From Sphingobacteriales bacterium UTBCD1 (GTDB lineage Bacteria > Bacteroidota > Bacteroidia > Chitinophagales > Chitinophagaceae), in the NCBI GenBank assembly GCA_002066995.1, contig MWTC01000016.1, positions 62,001-126,000 on the forward strand: a DNA stretch of 64,000 nucleotides. The letters are read 5' to 3'. Of this stretch, positions 25,935 to 35,744 are shown piece by piece (within the stretch, counting starts at the first letter, position 1; each line of letters opens with the position of its first letter). The position numbers were made by a program, and so were the translations under genes. The notes beneath the pieces are model-generated. The model was not told the DNA's origin. It did no database searches and saw only the letters and a list, made by a program, of their open reading frames with translations.

Positions 25935-25963
25935 GGGGTACTTTGTGAAGTACCTCTTTTTTT
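25935..25963 (+). terminator. Rho-independent terminator after hemD
   Basis: GGGGTACTT pairs with AAGTACCTC around the loop TGTG and is followed by seven T residues. Confidence 0.9.
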
Positions 25964-26003
25964 GTCAACCAGTCAACGAACTTTGCTTTGATTTGTTAAT
26001 TCA

Positions 26004-28079
26004 ATGATGCATATTCATACGAACAGGCTTATCAATGAAACAAGCCCTTATTTGCTTCAACATGCCCATAATCCTGTTGATTGGTTTCCCTGGGGAGAAG
26101 AGGCATTACAAAAAGCAAAAAAAGAGAACAAGCCCATTTTATTAAGCATTGGCTATTCATCATGTCATTGGTGCCACGTTATGGAAAGAGAAAGTTTTGA
26201 AGATGATGCCATTGCCCGGATAATGAATGAAAACTTCATTAATATCAAAATTGACAGGGAAGAAAGACCCGACCTCGACAGTATTTATATGGATGCAGTA
26301 CAGTTGATGACAGGAAGCGGCGGCTGGCCGCTGAATGTCTTTCTGACTCCTGATGGTAAACCGTTTTTTGGCGGTACCTATTTTCCGCCAAAGCATGCTT
26401 ATAACCGCCTTTCCTGGCAGGAAATACTTCAAAGTGTATCGCTGGCTTTTAAACAAAAAAGAAATATAATTGAAACGCAGGCAAAAAACCTGTCAGAAAA
26501 AATTATTCAGGCCGGATTTCATGAATCAAATGGCGATATTTCTTCAGATAATCTGTTTAATAAAGAAAATGTTGAAAAAATTATTGATATTATTTTAAAA
26601 TCTGCTGACAAGGAATGGGGAGGCTTTGGTAATGCCCCTAAATTTCCACAGTCGCTTAGTCTCCTTTGCCTGTTGCGTTTTTATCATGAATCCGGTAATA
26701 AAGATGCAGGGAAGCATGCCTTATTAAGTTTAGATAAGATGATTGGTGGAGGGATTTATGATCAGATTGGCGGAGGCTTTGCCCGTTATGCAACGGATGA
26801 TAAATGGTTAGTGCCGCATTTTGAGAAAATGTTATATGATAATGCATTATTGATTATTGTTTTGAGTGAAGCATTTCAATTAACGGGAAAGCAGCGGTAT
26901 AAAGAAGTGATCGAAGAAACCATGCAATTTATCCACAGGGAATTGTACTTTAAAGAGGGCGGGTTTTATTGTGCTGTAGATGCCGATAGCGAAGGGGAAG
27001 AAGGCAAATATTATGTCTGGGATTATAAAGAAGTAAAGAGCCTGCTTGGAAAAGATGCTGAAATTTTTTCCGAATATTTTGATATAAGGCCGCAAGGTAA
27101 CTGGGAAGAAAAAAATATTCTGAGAGTGAAAGAGCCTTCTGAAAGATTCGTCATACGAAAAGGAATAGAGGAGAAGTCGCTTGGAAAATTATTGATAAGT
27201 TGTAAAAAGAAGTTATTTGATGAGCGGACAAAAAGAACACCGCCCAAAACCGACGATAAGATCATTTTGGGATTAAATGCTTTAATGAATATTGCATGCA
27301 GCAGAGCTTTTATTGCCACCGGGACCGAATTCTACCGGCAAGCTGCAGTTAAGAGTATGAATTTTATACTGGAAAAGTTCTCTGCAGGAAAGAATGAAGG
27401 GTTTTATCATTCCTGGAAGAATGGGCTGGGTAAACTCCCTGCTTTTCTTGATGATTATGCTTTTTTGATACGGGCTCTTCTTGAACTTCAGAGGGTCACT
27501 GCTGATAATGATTGGCTGCTGAAGGCAAAAGAATTGACGAATTTTATTTTGCAGAATTTTTCAGACCAGGACTCGGGGCTTTTCTTTTATACAAATAAGA
27601 GCCAGGCCGATGTCATAGTAAGAAAAAAAGAAATTTATGATGAAGCTCAGCCATCAGGTAATTCAATGATGGCATATAATCTTTATCATTTATCTGTGTT
27701 TTTCGGGCAGGATACATGGAGGGACAGAAGTTATAATATGATCACTTCTGTAAGTAAAATGATGCTGAAATACCCGGTTTCATTTGGATTATGGGCATGC
27801 CTTTTTCAGGAGCTTATTGCCGGGACAGATGAGATTGTAATAACAGGGAAAAATGCAGCTGACCATCATAAACAGGTGCTTAAATATTACAATCCCGCCA
27901 GTATTATTATTTCTTCCGGTAAATCAGATATCGACTTCCCGTTGTTAGCAGATAAACCCCTAAAAAATGAAGTTTTAATATACCTGTGCAGGAATTTTTC
28001 ATGCCTGCCTCCGGTAAAAACCACCAATGAGCTTATTTCTCTGATAAACAAGCCGGTTCAGCCAATAAATAATTTTTAG
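26004..28079 (+). CDS. DUF255 thioredoxin-fold / glycoside-hydrolase-like protein (YyaL family)
   Basis: A 691-residue protein of the YyaL/SPATA20 family. Residues ~5-165 form a thioredoxin-like DUF255 domain with [20 protein letters not shown] and the CxxC motif SSCHWCH (C54, C57). The rest is an (alpha/alpha)6 barrel resembling glycoside hydrolases and N-acylglucosamine epimerases (for example [20 protein letters not shown] and [12 protein letters not shown]). No signal peptide, so it is cytoplasmic. The biochemical role is not established; the mammalian homologue is linked to spermatogenesis. ATG at 26004 or 26007 may be used. Single-gene unit between the hemD terminator and gldK. Confidence 0.9.
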   Translation: MMHIHTNRLINETSPYLLQHAHNPVDWFPWGEEALQKAKKENKPILLSIGYSSCHWCHVMERESFEDDAIARIMNENFINIKIDREERPDLDSIYMDAVQLMTGSGGWPLNVFLTPDGKPFFGGTYFPPKHAYNRLSWQEILQSVSLAFKQKRNIIETQAKNLSEKIIQAGFHESNGDISSDNLFNKENVEKIIDIILKSADKEWGGFGNAPKFPQSLSLLCLLRFYHESGNKDAGKHALLSLDKMIGGGIYDQIGGGFARYATDDKWLVPHFEKMLYDNALLIIVLSEAFQLTGKQRYKEVIEETMQFIHRELYFKEGGFYCAVDADSEGEEGKYYVWDYKEVKSLLGKDAEIFSEYFDIRPQGNWEEKNILRVKEPSERFVIRKGIEEKSLGKLLISCKKKLFDERTKRTPPKTDDKIILGLNALMNIACSRAFIATGTEFYRQAAVKSMNFILEKFSAGKNEGFYHSWKNGLGKLPAFLDDYAFLIRALLELQRVTADNDWLLKAKELTNFILQNFSDQDSGLFFYTNKSQADVIVRKKEIYDEAQPSGNSMMAYNLYHLSVFFGQDTWRDRSYNMITSVSKMMLKYPVSFGLWACLFQELIAGTDEIVITGKNAADHHKQVLKYYNPASIIISSGKSDIDFPLLADKPLKNEVLIYLCRNFSCLPPVKTTNELISLINKPVQPINNF

Positions 28080-28163
28080 TTAATACAATAAAACCGGTAG
28101 AAAGGCCGTTAGAATTTTTACTCTGAAAATTACGATTTGATTTATAAAATATAAATACTAACG

Positions 28164-28197
28164 TTGTGTCAGAAAAAACCCTAAAATATTATATTTG
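28164..28197 (+). promoter_or_regulatory. Promoter of the gldKLMN operon
   Basis: TTG (28164-28166) and TATATTTG (28190-28197) with 23 bp between them match the Bacteroidota -33/-7 promoter. The predicted start is ~13 nt before the ATG at 28217. This rules out the GTG at 28166 as the gldK start. Confidence 0.6.
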
Positions 28198-28216
28198 TCC
28201 AATACCCTTTAAGTAT

Positions 28217-29527
28217 ATGAAAATGAAAAACCTTTACTATGCCTGTTTTGCGGCGTTAAATGTATTAATGCTTACCAGCTGCGGAATTCTTGGTAAAAAG
28301 AGTAGCAGTGGTTCCACTCTTCCCAATGATGGCCAGTTGCATGGAATAGCTCCTGGAAGCAGGTACGTTCTTCCCAAACCTCCGGGAATGGTATATATCC
28401 CGCAAGGTGTGTTCCACATGGGTCCAAGTGATGAAGACCCGGCATACCAATTTAGTGCACGCAATCGCACAGTGTCCATCAGCGGATTTTGGATGGATGC
28501 CACTGAAATCACCAATAATGAATACCGCCAGTTTGTTTTTTGGGTCCGCGACTCTGTGGCTGCCCGTAAATTAGGATATGTAAAAGCGGGTTCTGATGGG
28601 ATTGAATATGTGGATTGGAAAAAAATGCAAACACTCAAATGGAGCGATCCAAAGGTAGTTGAACAATTAGCTCAGACAGACTTTATTCTTTCCCCGGAAG
28701 ACAGGATCGATGGTAAAAAAGAAATTGATCCTTCAAAGATCATTTATCATTCAGAAATATTTGATCTAAAGGAGGCTGCAAAAAGAGAAAATGCAGGCAA
28801 GCCCCGCTCTAAGTTTATTGTAAAAAAAGATGTTCCCATATACCCGGATACACTCTGCTGGATTCGTGACTTTGCTTATTCATATAATGAGCCGATGACG
28901 AAACGATATTTTTCTCATCCGGCATTTGGAAATTACCCTGTGGTAGGAGTGAACTGGAAGATGGCAACAGCCTTTTGCGAATGGAGAACACATTTGCTGA
29001 ATGCTTTTCTTGATTCTAAACATAGGACACAGGAATCTGATTTCAGGCTGCCGACCGAAGCGCAATGGGAATATGCAGCAAGGGGAGGCCGTTCAGAATC
29101 AATGTTTCCCTGGGGTAACTATTATCTTAGGAATAAAAAAGGATGCCTGATGGCTAATTTCAAGCCCGGCCGCGGAAATTATCCTGAAGATGGCGGTTTT
29201 TATACTGTTCGGGCTGATGCATATTGGCCTAATGATTATGGCCTGTATTGCATGGCAGGAAATGTTGCAGAATGGACATCTTCTATCTACTACGAGGGAC
29301 GTAATAACTTCCAGCATGATATGAATCCCGATGTTCGTTGGAATGCAAAAGATGATGATCTACCGCTGATGAAACGTAAAATCATACGTGGAGGCAGTTG
29401 GAAAGATGTCGGTTATTACCTGCAAACAGGTACCAGCACTTACGAATACCAGGATTCATCAAAATCTTATATTGGATTCCGTAGTGTTATTGATTTGCCT
29501 GCTTCCTCTGGTAGAGGTCGCCGCTAA
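28217..29527 (+). CDS. gldK: GldK/PorK-type T9SS lipoprotein
   Basis: A 436-residue outer-membrane lipoprotein. The signal peptide ends in the lipobox LTSC (C22). The rest is a formylglycine-generating-enzyme-like (SUMF1) fold: PPGMVYIPQGVFHMGPSD, FWMDATEITNNEYRQFV, FRLPTEAQWEYAARGGR and IIRGGSWKD, with a ~100-residue insert after the first third, usual for GldK. GldK pairs with GldN to form the periplasmic ring of the type IX secretion system. The start at 28217 gives a proper lipoprotein signal. It leads the gldK-gldL-gldM-gldN operon; a 96-bp gap with a hairpin precedes gldL. Confidence 0.95.
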   Translation: MKMKNLYYACFAALNVLMLTSCGILGKKSSSGSTLPNDGQLHGIAPGSRYVLPKPPGMVYIPQGVFHMGPSDEDPAYQFSARNRTVSISGFWMDATEITNNEYRQFVFWVRDSVAARKLGYVKAGSDGIEYVDWKKMQTLKWSDPKVVEQLAQTDFILSPEDRIDGKKEIDPSKIIYHSEIFDLKEAAKRENAGKPRSKFIVKKDVPIYPDTLCWIRDFAYSYNEPMTKRYFSHPAFGNYPVVGVNWKMATAFCEWRTHLLNAFLDSKHRTQESDFRLPTEAQWEYAARGGRSESMFPWGNYYLRNKKGCLMANFKPGRGNYPEDGGFYTVRADAYWPNDYGLYCMAGNVAEWTSSIYYEGRNNFQHDMNPDVRWNAKDDDLPLMKRKIIRGGSWKDVGYYLQTGTSTYEYQDSSKSYIGFRSVIDLPASSGRGRR

Positions 29528-29535
29528 GAAAGTGC

Positions 29536-29563
29536 AACCTGAACGAACCGGTAATCTCAGGTT
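29536..29563 (+). promoter_or_regulatory. Hairpin between gldK and gldL
   Basis: AACCTGA (29536-29542) pairs with TCAGGTT (29557-29563). There is no T-run, so it is more likely an RNA stability or processing element than a terminator. Function inferred only from position. Confidence 0.35.
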
Positions 29564-29623
29564 ACATCTCAACCACTAACTGTAACGTTGTAATTTTTTA
29601 ATCACCTATAAAACGAGCTATTT

Positions 29624-30451
29624 ATGCTTTTCTTTAAAACCCGTAGAGGTCAAGTCGTCCTCAATTTTATCTTCGCCTTTTTTGCCGCAGTGGTAATCGC
29701 TGGCGCATTATTTAAGATCCGTCACTGGCCCCTTGCTGACGAGATGATCACCTTAGGCTTACTTTCCGAGGTGACAGTATTTCTTGTAATGGCATTCTTT
29801 GCTCCTCCTGTAGAAGAACCGCACTGGCAAAGATATTTTCCAAAGATCAACGTACATCCTGATGTGGAAAAAGCCGAAACAGGAAAATTTGAAGTAACTC
29901 CTTTGGTAGCAGCAGGCTCCAATGGCAATCCCGCTTTGACCAAACTGGAAGATATGCTGCGTGAAGCAGATATCACTCCGGCTAATCTGGGCAGATTGAG
30001 CGATAATTTCAAAAAATTAGGCACTACTGTCGATAACATTTCTGAGATAAGCGATGTAGTTTCTGCTACAGGAGACTACACAACGAAGACCCGCGAAGCT
30101 GCTGCAGCTTTAGGTTCTATGAAAGACGCTTATCTGGGTGCAGCCAGCAGTGTACAAAGCCTGAATAATGCTGCAGAAGGTACTAAACAATTCCATGAGC
30201 AGGTACAGGTACTGACAAAAAACCTGTCATCTCTCAATACGATTTATGAACTGGAATTGCAGGATACCAATAACCATCTGAAAGCAATGAACCAGTTCTA
30301 TACTAACCTGGCACAAGCCTCTCAAACTATGGAAGGCAGTGTGGGTGAAGCTAAGAAAGCTCATGAGCAAATCTCAGTACTGGCAAGTAACCTCGGCCGC
30401 CTGAACCAGATATATGGCAATATGCTCAGTGCAATGCAGGGCCGTGCCTGA
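29624..30451 (+). CDS. gldL: GldL/PorL-type T9SS motor stator protein
   Basis: A 275-residue inner-membrane protein. Two N-terminal membrane helices lie at about 9-29 and 38-60 (LNFIFAFFAAVVIAGALFKI and MITLGLLSEVTVFLVMAFF), with the conserved HW motif KIRHWPLADEM between them and EEPHW after them. A long cytoplasmic coiled-coil tail with repeated SLNTIYELEL/RLNQIYGNML segments follows. GldL pentamers surround a GldM dimer and form the proton-driven motor of the type IX secretion/gliding machine. It is followed by gldM after 97 bp that contain another hairpin. Confidence 0.95.
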   Translation: MLFFKTRRGQVVLNFIFAFFAAVVIAGALFKIRHWPLADEMITLGLLSEVTVFLVMAFFAPPVEEPHWQRYFPKINVHPDVEKAETGKFEVTPLVAAGSNGNPALTKLEDMLREADITPANLGRLSDNFKKLGTTVDNISEISDVVSATGDYTTKTREAAAALGSMKDAYLGAASSVQSLNNAAEGTKQFHEQVQVLTKNLSSLNTIYELELQDTNNHLKAMNQFYTNLAQASQTMEGSVGEAKKAHEQISVLASNLGRLNQIYGNMLSAMQGRA

Positions 30452-30467
30452 TCAGAATAAGCGTAAT

Positions 30468-30492
30468 GGATTCGTTTTATAAAACAAAATCC
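30468..30492 (+). promoter_or_regulatory. Hairpin between gldL and gldM
   Basis: GGATTCGTTTTA and TAAAACAAAATCC form an interrupted inverted repeat directly after gldL. There is no T-run. Possibly a 3'-end stabilising structure for the gldL message. Confidence 0.3.
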
Positions 30493-30548
30493 GTATCCGT
30501 GATTTATTATTTAAGTCACCATTAATAAATTAAAAGCCAAAAAAAATC

Positions 30549-32075
30549 ATGTCTTTACCTAAAGAGCCACGGCAGAAGATGATCAACATGATGTACCTGG
30601 TGCTGACAGCGATGCTGGCACTGAATGTGTCATCGGAGATCCTGAATGCCTTTAAAACCGTGAACAGCTCCCTGGAAAAATCCAATGCCACAATTTCCAA
30701 CTCTACCTCTACGATTATGAAATCACTTGAGCAAAAGATGAGTGATCCGTCAACCGCAGAAAAAGCTAAGATTTGGTATCCCAGGGCTCAGCAAGTTGCA
30801 CAATATTCAGATGCAGTCAGTAATTATATCCAGGGATTGAAAGACACGATCCTTATCAGGGCCGGAGGTGATCCGAAAAACCCTGATCAGAAATACAAAG
30901 ATGATAACCTTGATATCGTTACCAGGCTGATGGTGGATAAAGGAGAAGGAAAAAAGTTGTTGCAGAAACTAACTGAGTTTAAGAATAATATACTCGGTGT
31001 TAATGATAGTATTAAGACAGAATTTGCCACTTCTCTTCCTATTGACCTTTCAATGCCTAAAACTCAAAATAAAGGAAACAGGACATGGGAAACCGCATAC
31101 TTTAATATGGTTCCTACTGTTGCTGCACTCACTATTTTGAGCAAATTCCAGAATGATGTAAAAACTTCTGAAAATAAAATCATAGCTTACTGCCATACAA
31201 AAGTTGGTGAAGTAGCTGTACAACAGGATGCTTTTGCTGCTATAGCTGTCGCTGATGCTAATTATATATTGCCCGGGCAAAAAATTAATATTACTGCAGG
31301 TGTAGGAGGATTCAGTACTGCGGTGAAGCCTCAAATCTCAATTGGAGGAAGTAATGTTCCTGTTGGAGCAGATGGAACCGCTCAAATGCAGGTACAGGGA
31401 ACATCTCTGGGCAACCATTCCATACCGGTTCATATTGAATATACAGATCAAAACGGGAAGAAGCAATCTATTAATAAAACAATTGAATATACAGTCGGTC
31501 AATCCAGCGCTGCAGTGCAATTAGATAAAATGAATGTATTATTCATAGGGGTTGAAAATCCCATCACCATTTCCGGTAGCGGTGCTGTAGAACAGTTGCA
31601 GGTGAGTGCTACGGGTGGGGGTGCTGTTATTTCCGGAAGCGGGGCACATCGAACTGTAAGGGTAACCGAGCAAACAGATGACTGTACGATCAGTGTCAGG
31701 ACACCAGATGGAAAAGTAACGCCTGTCAAGTTCCGTGTTCGACCGATTCCTGATCCATCACCTTATGTTGGTAATAGTGCCAGCGGTGAAATTCCGGCCG
31801 CAATTTTCAAGTCTCAGGCAGGTGTGAGAGCATACGTAAAAGATTTTTATTATGAAACACAATTTAATGTGGTAAGTTTTCGTATGACAGGGGATGCTGC
31901 AGGATTTGATGAAGGTGTGGAAGAAGTTAATAATACAGGTGCAGCCTGGAATGAGGCAAGAAAAATTATTAATAAGTGCCGCCCCGGATCTTATATTACT
32001 ATTGAGGATATCAGGGCAATAGGACCAGATGGCAGAACCCGAAAACTGACACCATTAATTTTCACTCTTAAATAA
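30549..32075 (+). CDS. gldM: GldM/PorM-type T9SS motor protein
   Basis: A 508-residue protein with one N-terminal membrane helix (KMINMMYLVLTAMLALNVSSEILNAF region, residues ~10-32) and a long periplasmic part made of four successive domains. These are a helical D1 (~35-225) and beta-rich D2-D4, with YILPGQKINITAGVGGF at the start of D2 and AAGFDEGVEE in D4. The dimer inserts its helices in the GldL pentamer and transmits torque to the GldK/GldN ring. Length matches GldM of Bacteroidota. It is tightly linked to gldN, with only 2 bp between the stop and the next ATG. Confidence 0.95.
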   Translation: MSLPKEPRQKMINMMYLVLTAMLALNVSSEILNAFKTVNSSLEKSNATISNSTSTIMKSLEQKMSDPSTAEKAKIWYPRAQQVAQYSDAVSNYIQGLKDTILIRAGGDPKNPDQKYKDDNLDIVTRLMVDKGEGKKLLQKLTEFKNNILGVNDSIKTEFATSLPIDLSMPKTQNKGNRTWETAYFNMVPTVAALTILSKFQNDVKTSENKIIAYCHTKVGEVAVQQDAFAAIAVADANYILPGQKINITAGVGGFSTAVKPQISIGGSNVPVGADGTAQMQVQGTSLGNHSIPVHIEYTDQNGKKQSINKTIEYTVGQSSAAVQLDKMNVLFIGVENPITISGSGAVEQLQVSATGGGAVISGSGAHRTVRVTEQTDDCTISVRTPDGKVTPVKFRVRPIPDPSPYVGNSASGEIPAAIFKSQAGVRAYVKDFYYETQFNVVSFRMTGDAAGFDEGVEEVNNTGAAWNEARKIINKCRPGSYITIEDIRAIGPDGRTRKLTPLIFTLK

Positions 32076-32077
32076 AT

Positions 32078-33154
32078 ATGGCTGACATGATAAATAAGTT
32101 TGCAAAATTGACAGTATTGCTGGTTGTATGTACCGGCATAATGATGAATGTTACTGCACAACAGCGCCGGGGCAGAACTACAAGGACAAACACAACTGAT
32201 CGTGGTAACAACTCAAAACAACCCGGTGATACGACCAAACTGCCTTCGCAGGTAAATAATAACAATCAACAGCCCGCAAACTATAATCCTTACGGAAATA
32301 TTCCGATTAAGATGGCTCCGCAAACAGGGGGATTTAATGATACAATTAGAAAATCGCTGCGTACTGATGGTGTTTTCGAAAAAGGGCTAAGCGACAGAAC
32401 CCCTCTGGATTACGAATTTTTAAGGAAAGATGATGCATTATTCAGCGAAAGAGTGTGGAGAGAAATTGATATCCGTGAAAAAATGAATCAGGTTTTTCGT
32501 TATGCTGCTCAGGATGATAATGGGGATCAGCGTTTCATAAGTATATTGGTAAAAGCAGTGAGATCTGGTAAAGTAACGGCTTTCAGCCCGGATGATGACC
32601 GCTTCACTACACCGCTTGACCCGGCAGAGTTTGAAAAGGCATTGAATGGTGGAGCCGGTAATAAATGCGACACCACTCCGGTGTATAATCTCAATGATCC
32701 AAATAAAATTGACAGTTTTGTGGTTTCTTGTCCCACTTTAAATCCTGATGATGTTGTAAAATTCAGGATCAAAGAGGATTGGGTTTTTGATCGTGAGGCC
32801 AGCCGTTTATTTTGCCGGATCATAGGTATAGCTCCCTGCAAAACAATTATGAGTACTGATGGAAAGACCGAAAGAGGTACTCAACCTTTATTCTGGGTTT
32901 ATTATCCTGATATGAGACCTATTTTGGCAAAATATGAAGTATATAATGCTAAAAACATGGGACAAAGCAGGATGACCTGGGAGGAATTATTTGAGAGCCG
33001 CATGTTCAGCAGCTACATTATTAAATCTACATTAGACAATCCCCAGAACAAGTATATCAGGAACGTTATCAAAGATCCTATACTGGCCTTGCTGGAAGGA
33101 GATAATATCAAAAATAAGATATTCGATTATGAACAAAATCTGTGGTCTTACTAA
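32078..33154 (+). CDS. gldN: GldN/PorN-type T9SS periplasmic protein
   Basis: A 358-residue secreted protein with a signal peptide ending in VTAQQ (residue ~30), then a Gln/Asn/Arg-rich linker (~30-75) and a conserved domain containing DDALFSERVWREIDIREKMNQ, VKFRIKEDWVFDRE and LFWVYYPDMRPILAKYEVYN. GldN binds GldK under the outer membrane and contacts GldM. The start at 32078 is used; ATG at 32087 is an alternative. It is the last gene of the operon, and a strong terminator lies 34 bp after the stop. Confidence 0.93.
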   Translation: MADMINKFAKLTVLLVVCTGIMMNVTAQQRRGRTTRTNTTDRGNNSKQPGDTTKLPSQVNNNNQQPANYNPYGNIPIKMAPQTGGFNDTIRKSLRTDGVFEKGLSDRTPLDYEFLRKDDALFSERVWREIDIREKMNQVFRYAAQDDNGDQRFISILVKAVRSGKVTAFSPDDDRFTTPLDPAEFEKALNGGAGNKCDTTPVYNLNDPNKIDSFVVSCPTLNPDDVVKFRIKEDWVFDREASRLFCRIIGIAPCKTIMSTDGKTERGTQPLFWVYYPDMRPILAKYEVYNAKNMGQSRMTWEELFESRMFSSYIIKSTLDNPQNKYIRNVIKDPILALLEGDNIKNKIFDYEQNLWSY

Positions 33155-33188
33155 TAAGACATTACTGTTTTAAAATAAAATTTATAAG

Positions 33189-33213
33189 AGCCCCTTTCGG
33201 GGCTTTTTTTTTT
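33189..33213 (+). terminator. Rho-independent terminator of gldKLMN
   Basis: AGCCCC pairs with GGGGCT around the loop TTTC and is followed by ten T residues. Confidence 0.92.
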
Positions 33214-33330
33214 ACTAATTATTTCGTTCTAAAAGACTTAAAAAAACTTTATAAAATCGTATAAGTCCTATTAGGTAATTTGGAATATTATCGTATTTTC
33301 GTTTCGGTTTTTCATAGGATATTGGATTTT

Positions 33331-33370
33331 AAAAACGGGGCTGGATTTCTATTCGGGCCCCATTTTTTTT
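33331..33370. terminator. Bidirectional terminator between gldN and uvrC
   Basis: GGGGC (33337-33341) pairs with GCCCC (33357-33361). It is followed by a T-run on the plus strand (33363-33370) and, read on the minus strand, by GTTTTT, so it can end the uvrC transcript and any plus-strand readthrough. The 120 bp between it and the gldN terminator are AT-rich and hold no gene I can support. Confidence 0.7.
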
Positions 33371-33384
33371 ATAGTATTCTGTTC

Positions 33385-35184
33385 TTAATTGTGAAAATGT
33401 TCGTAGATCAATTTTGCTTTTGATTTTCCTGTAAGTTTTTCCAGTTCCCCTAAGTCTTTTCCCTTGATATTTTTCACGGATCGAAATTCTCTTAATAATT
33501 GATCAGCAGTACTTTTACCGATCCCCGGGATGTCCTCTAATTCATTTTTAAATGTATTCTTGCTTCTCTTTTTTCTATGGAAAGTGATGCCAAAACGATG
33601 TACTTCGTCCCTAATTCCCCGGATGAATTTCAGGCTTTGGCTGTTAAAAGGCAGTTTTAATGATTCCTTATCTCCTGCAAAGAATATTTCTTCTTCATTT
33701 TTTGCCAGTCCGATCAACGTGGTTTTAGAAGAAGCGTTCAATTCTTCCATAGCTTCAATAGCAGCGCTAAGCTGACCTTTCCCGCCATCAATGATCACTA
33801 ACTGGGGTAAAGGAAGATTTTCTTCTATAACCCTCTTATAACGCCTGTAAACCGCCTCTTTCATGGTGGCAAAGTCGTTGATGCCTTTTACTGTTTTCAC
33901 ATTGAAATGCCTGTAATCTTTTTTGCTGGGCTCTGCATTTTTGAAGCATACCATTGCCGATACGGGATTTCCTCCCTGGAAATTTGAATTGTCGAAACAT
34001 TCAATGTGCAAAGGAACTGACGGTAATTGCAGGTCCTCCTGCAATTGTTTCATCAAAGCCTCTGACTTTACCTTGGGAACGTTCAACTGAAGCCTTTCCT
34101 TGTTTTTCAACCCTTCAATGAAGTAATTGGCATTTTTCTCTGAAAGATCCAATAACTTTTTTTTAGTACCCCCTTTGGGTACGGTTATTTTTACACTCTT
34201 TTCGGGATAAATAACAGGAAAAGGAACTATGATCTCTTTGGCATCACTTTTAAAAGTCCCCCTGAGCCGGCCAATAGCAAAAGAAATAATCTCGTCTTCT
34301 TTTTCATCTAAATGGGTTTCTGTCTTACTTGTATGTGTTTGTATTATGCTACCATTACGTACCATCAGGTAATTGACATAAGCGGTCGTTTTGTTTTGTA
34401 CAATCGAAAAAACATCTGCATCAATTTTTTTCACTCCTTCAATTACTGATCTTGCCCGGTAGTTTTGGAGAAATCCGATCTTTTTCTTCACAATAGCTGC
34501 TTTTTCGTATTCAAGATTTGCAGCGAGTATTTTCATTTCATCTTTGAAATGCCTGATAACAGGAGCAAGATTTCCTCTCAGCATATTTTTCATTTGCCGG
34601 ATATTTTCTGCATAGTCTTCTTTGGCCTGTAATCCCTCACAAGGTCCTTTGCAATTTCCCAGGTAGTATTCGAGACAAACTTTGAATTTTTTGGTATGAA
34701 TATTTTTGTCTGTCAGGTTCAGCGAGCAATTTCTGAGCGGAATGGCTTCTTTGACAAAATCCAGCAACTCCCTTACTTTCTTAACTGAAGTGTAAGGCCC
34801 GAGATATTCGGAACCATCATTGATGACTCTCCGGGTGAGAAATACTCTCGGGAAAGGCTCGTTTTTAATTACAATATAAGGATAAGATTTATCGTCTTTA
34901 AGATTGATGTTATATCTTGGCTGAAATTGTTTGATCAGAGAATTTTCCAGCAGAAAAGCATCCTGTTCTGAATCTACTATGGTAAACTCGATCCGGGCAA
35001 TACGACGCACCAGTTCATGAGTTTTATAACTGGTAAGTGTTTTATTGAAATAAGAACTCACCCGTTTGCGCAGGTTTTTAGCTTTACCTATATATATTAG
35101 CTCATTGCCGGCATCAAAGTATTTATAGATACCGGGCTGTTGAGGGATACTTACAACAATATGTTGAAATTCTTCATGTGTCAT
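33385..35184 (-). CDS. uvrC: Excinuclease ABC subunit C
   Basis: A 599-residue nucleotide-excision-repair nuclease that cuts on both sides of a lesion marked by UvrAB. Domains in order: GIY-YIG nuclease (GIYKYFDAGNELIYIGKAKNL, residues ~18-38), the Cys-containing KVCLEYYLGNCKGPCEG segment, UVR motif (MKILAANLEYEKAAIVKKKI), RNase-H-like endonuclease (ECFDNSNFQGGNPVSAMVCF; DGGKGQLSAA) and C-terminal helix-hairpin-helix (DIPGIGKSTADQLL). Full family length. Its first 4 bp overlap the end of an upstream lipoprotein gene, so the two are co-translated. Confidence 0.97.
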   Translation of the reverse strand: MTHEEFQHIVVSIPQQPGIYKYFDAGNELIYIGKAKNLRKRVSSYFNKTLTSYKTHELVRRIARIEFTIVDSEQDAFLLENSLIKQFQPRYNINLKDDKSYPYIVIKNEPFPRVFLTRRVINDGSEYLGPYTSVKKVRELLDFVKEAIPLRNCSLNLTDKNIHTKKFKVCLEYYLGNCKGPCEGLQAKEDYAENIRQMKNMLRGNLAPVIRHFKDEMKILAANLEYEKAAIVKKKIGFLQNYRARSVIEGVKKIDADVFSIVQNKTTAYVNYLMVRNGSIIQTHTSKTETHLDEKEDEIISFAIGRLRGTFKSDAKEIIVPFPVIYPEKSVKITVPKGGTKKKLLDLSEKNANYFIEGLKNKERLQLNVPKVKSEALMKQLQEDLQLPSVPLHIECFDNSNFQGGNPVSAMVCFKNAEPSKKDYRHFNVKTVKGINDFATMKEAVYRRYKRVIEENLPLPQLVIIDGGKGQLSAAIEAMEELNASSKTTLIGLAKNEEEIFFAGDKESLKLPFNSQSLKFIRGIRDEVHRFGITFHRKKRSKNTFKNELEDIPGIGKSTADQLLREFRSVKNIKGKDLGELEKLTGKSKAKLIYEHFHN

Positions 35185-35744
35185 TCGCTTCGGTTCTCAT
35201 TCCAGGCTACTTTCATAATATGTGTGGTTTGTGACTGCCCGGGTTTTTGTGTTAAAGTAGCTACCTGGAAACTTTCATCCACTTTCCATAACATTTTCTT
35301 TTCCACTATGCTGTCTTTATTTGACAGCATTAAATCAATGAAAAAGCTTTTTACTTTATCACCTGACGGATCAGGTACAATCTGCGTCTCCTGCTGCAGT
35401 ATAGTAGCTGTATCTGTTTTATGCGGCTTGCAGGTAAATACCACACGATTCAGGCCCTGGTCAAAAAATCTGTCTTCTGAATATAAGGACTGGTATTTTT
35501 TTTCAGTCAGGTCTGGTATCTCAAGAAAATCTTTTGCAAGTCCGGCAAATTCTTCCCGTTTGATGTATTGCGTATCTGTACGGGCACTATCTATCCATGT
35601 TATCTTGATGATAGGATAAAGAGAAGTATCTACCTGGGCGACCTGGCTTTTTATGTATGATAGCACAGGGAAAAAGTTTTCCTTTTTTTCTCTTCTGCAT
35701 GCCAGCAAAACCAACAGAAAGAGCCCCACTGAATATTTTTTCAT
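35181..35744 (-). CDS. Putative lipoprotein upstream of uvrC
   Basis: A 187-residue protein with a short signal peptide and lipobox LLAC (C16) followed by charged residues (RREKKE). The mature part is hydrophilic and predicted alpha+beta, with KITWIDSARTDTQYIKREEF and RVVFTCKPHKTDTA. I do not recognise a named domain; similar small lipoproteins are common in the Chitinophagaceae as far as I recall. It overlaps uvrC by 4 bp (ATGA), an odd partnership of an envelope lipoprotein with a repair nuclease. No consensus -7 box was found in the 208-bp upstream gap. Confidence 0.75.
   Translation of the reverse strand: MKKYSVGLFLLVLLACRREKKENFFPVLSYIKSQVAQVDTSLYPIIKITWIDSARTDTQYIKREEFAGLAKDFLEIPDLTEKKYQSLYSEDRFFDQGLNRVVFTCKPHKTDTATILQQETQIVPDPSGDKVKSFFIDLMLSNKDSIVEKKMLWKVDESFQVATLTQKPGQSQTTHIMKVAWNENRSE

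Noticed and set aside
28166-28216. GTG start giving a 453-residue GldK
   Set aside because: The GTG lies in the -33 promoter element and the extra 17 residues would mask the lipoprotein signal.
33214-33330. Small RNA between the gldN terminator and the second hairpin
   Set aside because: No -33/-7 pair at acceptable spacing; the second hairpin is better explained as a uvrC/bidirectional terminator.
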